Source of the DNA: JBEKIK01 sp049509395
Lineage (GTDB): Bacteria; Planctomycetota; Planctomycetia; Pirellulales; Thermoguttaceae
DNA: 7,115 nt
Reading direction: 5' to 3'
Assembly: GCA_049509395.1 (NCBI GenBank)
Contig: JBEKZY010000406.1
Span: 1-7,115, forward strand
Part shown: in pieces, positions 5,809 to 7,115 of the stretch
Layout of the letters: every line of letters starts with the position of its first letter
How positions within the stretch are numbered: position 1 is the first letter of the stretch
Notes under the pieces: model-generated
What the model saw: the letters and a program-made list of their open reading frames with translations, nothing else
Told to the model about the DNA's origin: nothing
Database searches by the model: none
Translations under genes and position numbers: made by a program

Positions 5809-7115
5809 TCAGTGTTCGCCGAGGCTTTTCGGGGGGGCGACGCCGGGTTTGATCGTGCGCGTGACGCGCTCGAAAACGGGTTCCTCGGCATCGCGGATGT
5901 TGAAGTCCTTTTCGGCTGTAAGCGTGATGTCTTGCATCTTGATGTTGGTGATAGGACTGTCGGGCAGGCCGTGAATGATGCCGGCATTGCGCGAGCCTTC
6001 AATTGTAATGTGATCGATAAGGATGTTTCGAATTGCAGGAATCTTGGTTGCGTCGCCGCTGAAATTGGGGCGGTTGTTGTCCATGTAGTCGAGTTGGAGG
6101 ACGATGGCGTTGGCGACGTTCTTCATGGTGATGTCGGTATAGCGCACATTTTCGACAAGGCCGCCGGCCCCGCGCATGGATTTTATGCGAATACCGTTGT
6201 CGGCGCCTTCCATGGTGCAGTGCCGGACAAGCATGTTGCTGACGCCGTCGGTGGTCTCGGAACCGATGGAGATGCCGTGGCCGTGCTTGATGGTGTTGTT
6301 TTCGATGAGGATGTTCGTGCCGCCCGATTTGATCACGATGTCGTCGTCGCCCGTGTCGATGTCGCAGTCGTGGATCCAGAAATTGCTGCCCGGGCCGGGG
6401 TCGATGGCGTCGGTGTTCGGCGCGTTAAACGGCGCGCGGACTTTAACCCGCTCGATGGTAAGGTCGCTCACGCGTTTTGGCACGAGGTGAAACTTCGATG
6501 AGTTGGTCAGCGTGATGTCGGCGACCAGCAGGCGGTCGCAGCCGTTGATGACCACGAGGTTCGGGCGGCCATAAATGATGCGGCCGGGCTGGGTCCTCGC
6601 GGCGCGCTCGGACCACTCCCACCAATGCTGGCCGCTGCCGTCGATCGTGCCTGGGCCGGTCAGCGCCACGTCGTGGAGATTGTTGCCGGAGATCAGCGGC
6701 TTCGGGACGCGGTATGCGGCATTGGCCTCGGCTTGGGTCTTGAAGGTGGACGGATTGGGCAGGCCGAGTTCCTCGAAAGTCTCGGGGGCTTTGATGACTG
6801 CGCCGGCGTCAAGATGAAGGTCAAGCTTGGAACAAATCGCAAACGGCGCAGTGAGGAAGACGCCCTTGGTGACAACGAGTTTTCCGCCGCCTGCTTCCTT
6901 GACGGCGGCGACGGCTTTGGCGAACGCTTCGGTGTTAAGCGTCTTGCCATCGCCGACGGCGCCAAAATCGGCAAGGTTGAACATGCGGTCCGGAATATCC
7001 GGCAGCGCGGGTTTTACGTTCTCGGCGGCGGAGACATCTACGGCGAAGGGGCGCTCTTGCCCTGGGAGTGGAAACGACACGGCAAACAATCCAAAAATCA
7101 TGATGGGTAGCAGAA
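5809..7115 (-). CDS. GH28 polygalacturonase-like glycoside hydrolase (5' partial)
   Basis: A secreted right-handed beta-helix enzyme of family GH28, which hydrolyses galacturonan linkages in pectin. Numbering from the first ATG in the window (7101), the N-terminal motif F-G-A-V-G-D-G (46-52) starts the helix as in pectinases. All GH28 active-site motifs are present: N-T-D (229-231), G-D-D-D (251-254, catalytic Asp pair), G-H-G (274-276) and R-I-K (305-307). The frame stays open past that ATG to the window edge and reads L-L-P-I before it. There is no ribosome binding site there, and the residues after the ATG form a hydrophobic stretch lacking a basic start, so the true start and the basic end of the signal peptide lie outside the window. 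From the ATG it is 430 residues, within the normal GH28 range. It stops in TGA. It is divided from the redox operon by a 610-bp spacer, so it is probably a separate unit. Exact substrate (homogalacturonan, rhamnogalacturonan, exo or endo) is not decidable. Confidence 0.9.
   Translation of the reverse strand, partial: LLPIMIFGLFAVSFPLPGQERPFAVDVSAAENVKPALPDIPDRMFNLADFGAVGDGKTLNTEAFAKAVAAVKEAGGGKLVVTKGVFLTAPFAICSKLDLHLDAGAVIKAPETFEELGLPNPSTFKTQAEANAAYRVPKPLISGNNLHDVALTGPGTIDGSGQHWWEWSERAARTQPGRIIYGRPNLVVINGCDRLLVADITLTNSSKFHLVPKRVSDLTIERVKVRAPFNAPNTDAIDPGPGSNFWIHDCDIDTGDDDIVIKSGGTNILIENNTIKHGHGISIGSETTDGVSNMLVRHCTMEGADNGIRIKSMRGAGGLVENVRYTDITMKNVANAIVLQLDYMDNNRPNFSGDATKIPAIRNILIDHITIEGSRNAGIIHGLPDSPITNIKMQDITLTAEKDFNIRDAEEPVFERVTRTIKPGVAPPKSLGEH

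Noticed and set aside
5812..6501. 229-codon plus-strand ORF opposite the GH28 gene
   Set aside because: It is the antisense shadow of a clear GH28 gene with all catalytic motifs; its Val/Asp/Gly-rich content is typical of such shadows.

Overview
The window reads as chromosomal DNA from a Gram-negative, probably environmental bacterium. The gene content (secreted GH28 pectinase-like protein, PQQ-type beta-propeller starting with an F-P-Q-F-x-G-P motif, LolA-like domain joined to a thioredoxin domain) fits the Planctomycetota/Verrucomicrobiota group. That is an inference from protein style, not from a marker gene. UGA is an ordinary stop here: the hydrolase, the propeller and the GH28 gene all end in TGA.

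Layout. 2-211 (+) is the C-terminal end of a tRNA-dihydrouridine synthase. 446-1237 (+) is a secreted alpha/beta hydrolase with a strong ribosome binding site. 1403-5183 is a minus-strand operon, read from right to left: an exported LolA-like protein, a thioredoxin (TlpA-like) module, a 45-residue small ORF, and a membrane-anchored PQQ-type beta-propeller. 5199-5808 is a non-coding spacer holding the likely operon promoter and two inverted repeats. 5809 to the window end (-) is an exported GH28 polygalacturonase-like enzyme whose start lies beyond the edge.

The main observation is inside the operon. The thioredoxin module is usually opened at an ATG (3679), which leaves it without its active site. 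Reading the same frame upstream through one in-frame UGA (3698-3700) restores the whole strand-loop-helix of a TlpA-type thioredoxin, and the UGA sits exactly where the nucleophilic Cys of C-x-x-C belongs, giving U-P-A-C followed by R-E-E-M. Fourteen bases after the UGA comes a perfect 7-bp hairpin with loop UGU, at the distance and with the loop G expected of a bacterial SECIS element. This looks like an unannotated selenocysteine-containing thioredoxin. One complication: the LolA-like part and the Sec-thioredoxin part are in different frames (+1 shift near 3751-3758), and the first part of the thioredoxin fold is short, so there is also a small deletion, an assembly error or a recent lesion.

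The genes probably work together in the periplasm: an exported redox protein, an unknown small protein whose start and stop abut its neighbours, and a membrane-tethered propeller. Neither the substrate nor the electron partner can be read from the sequence.
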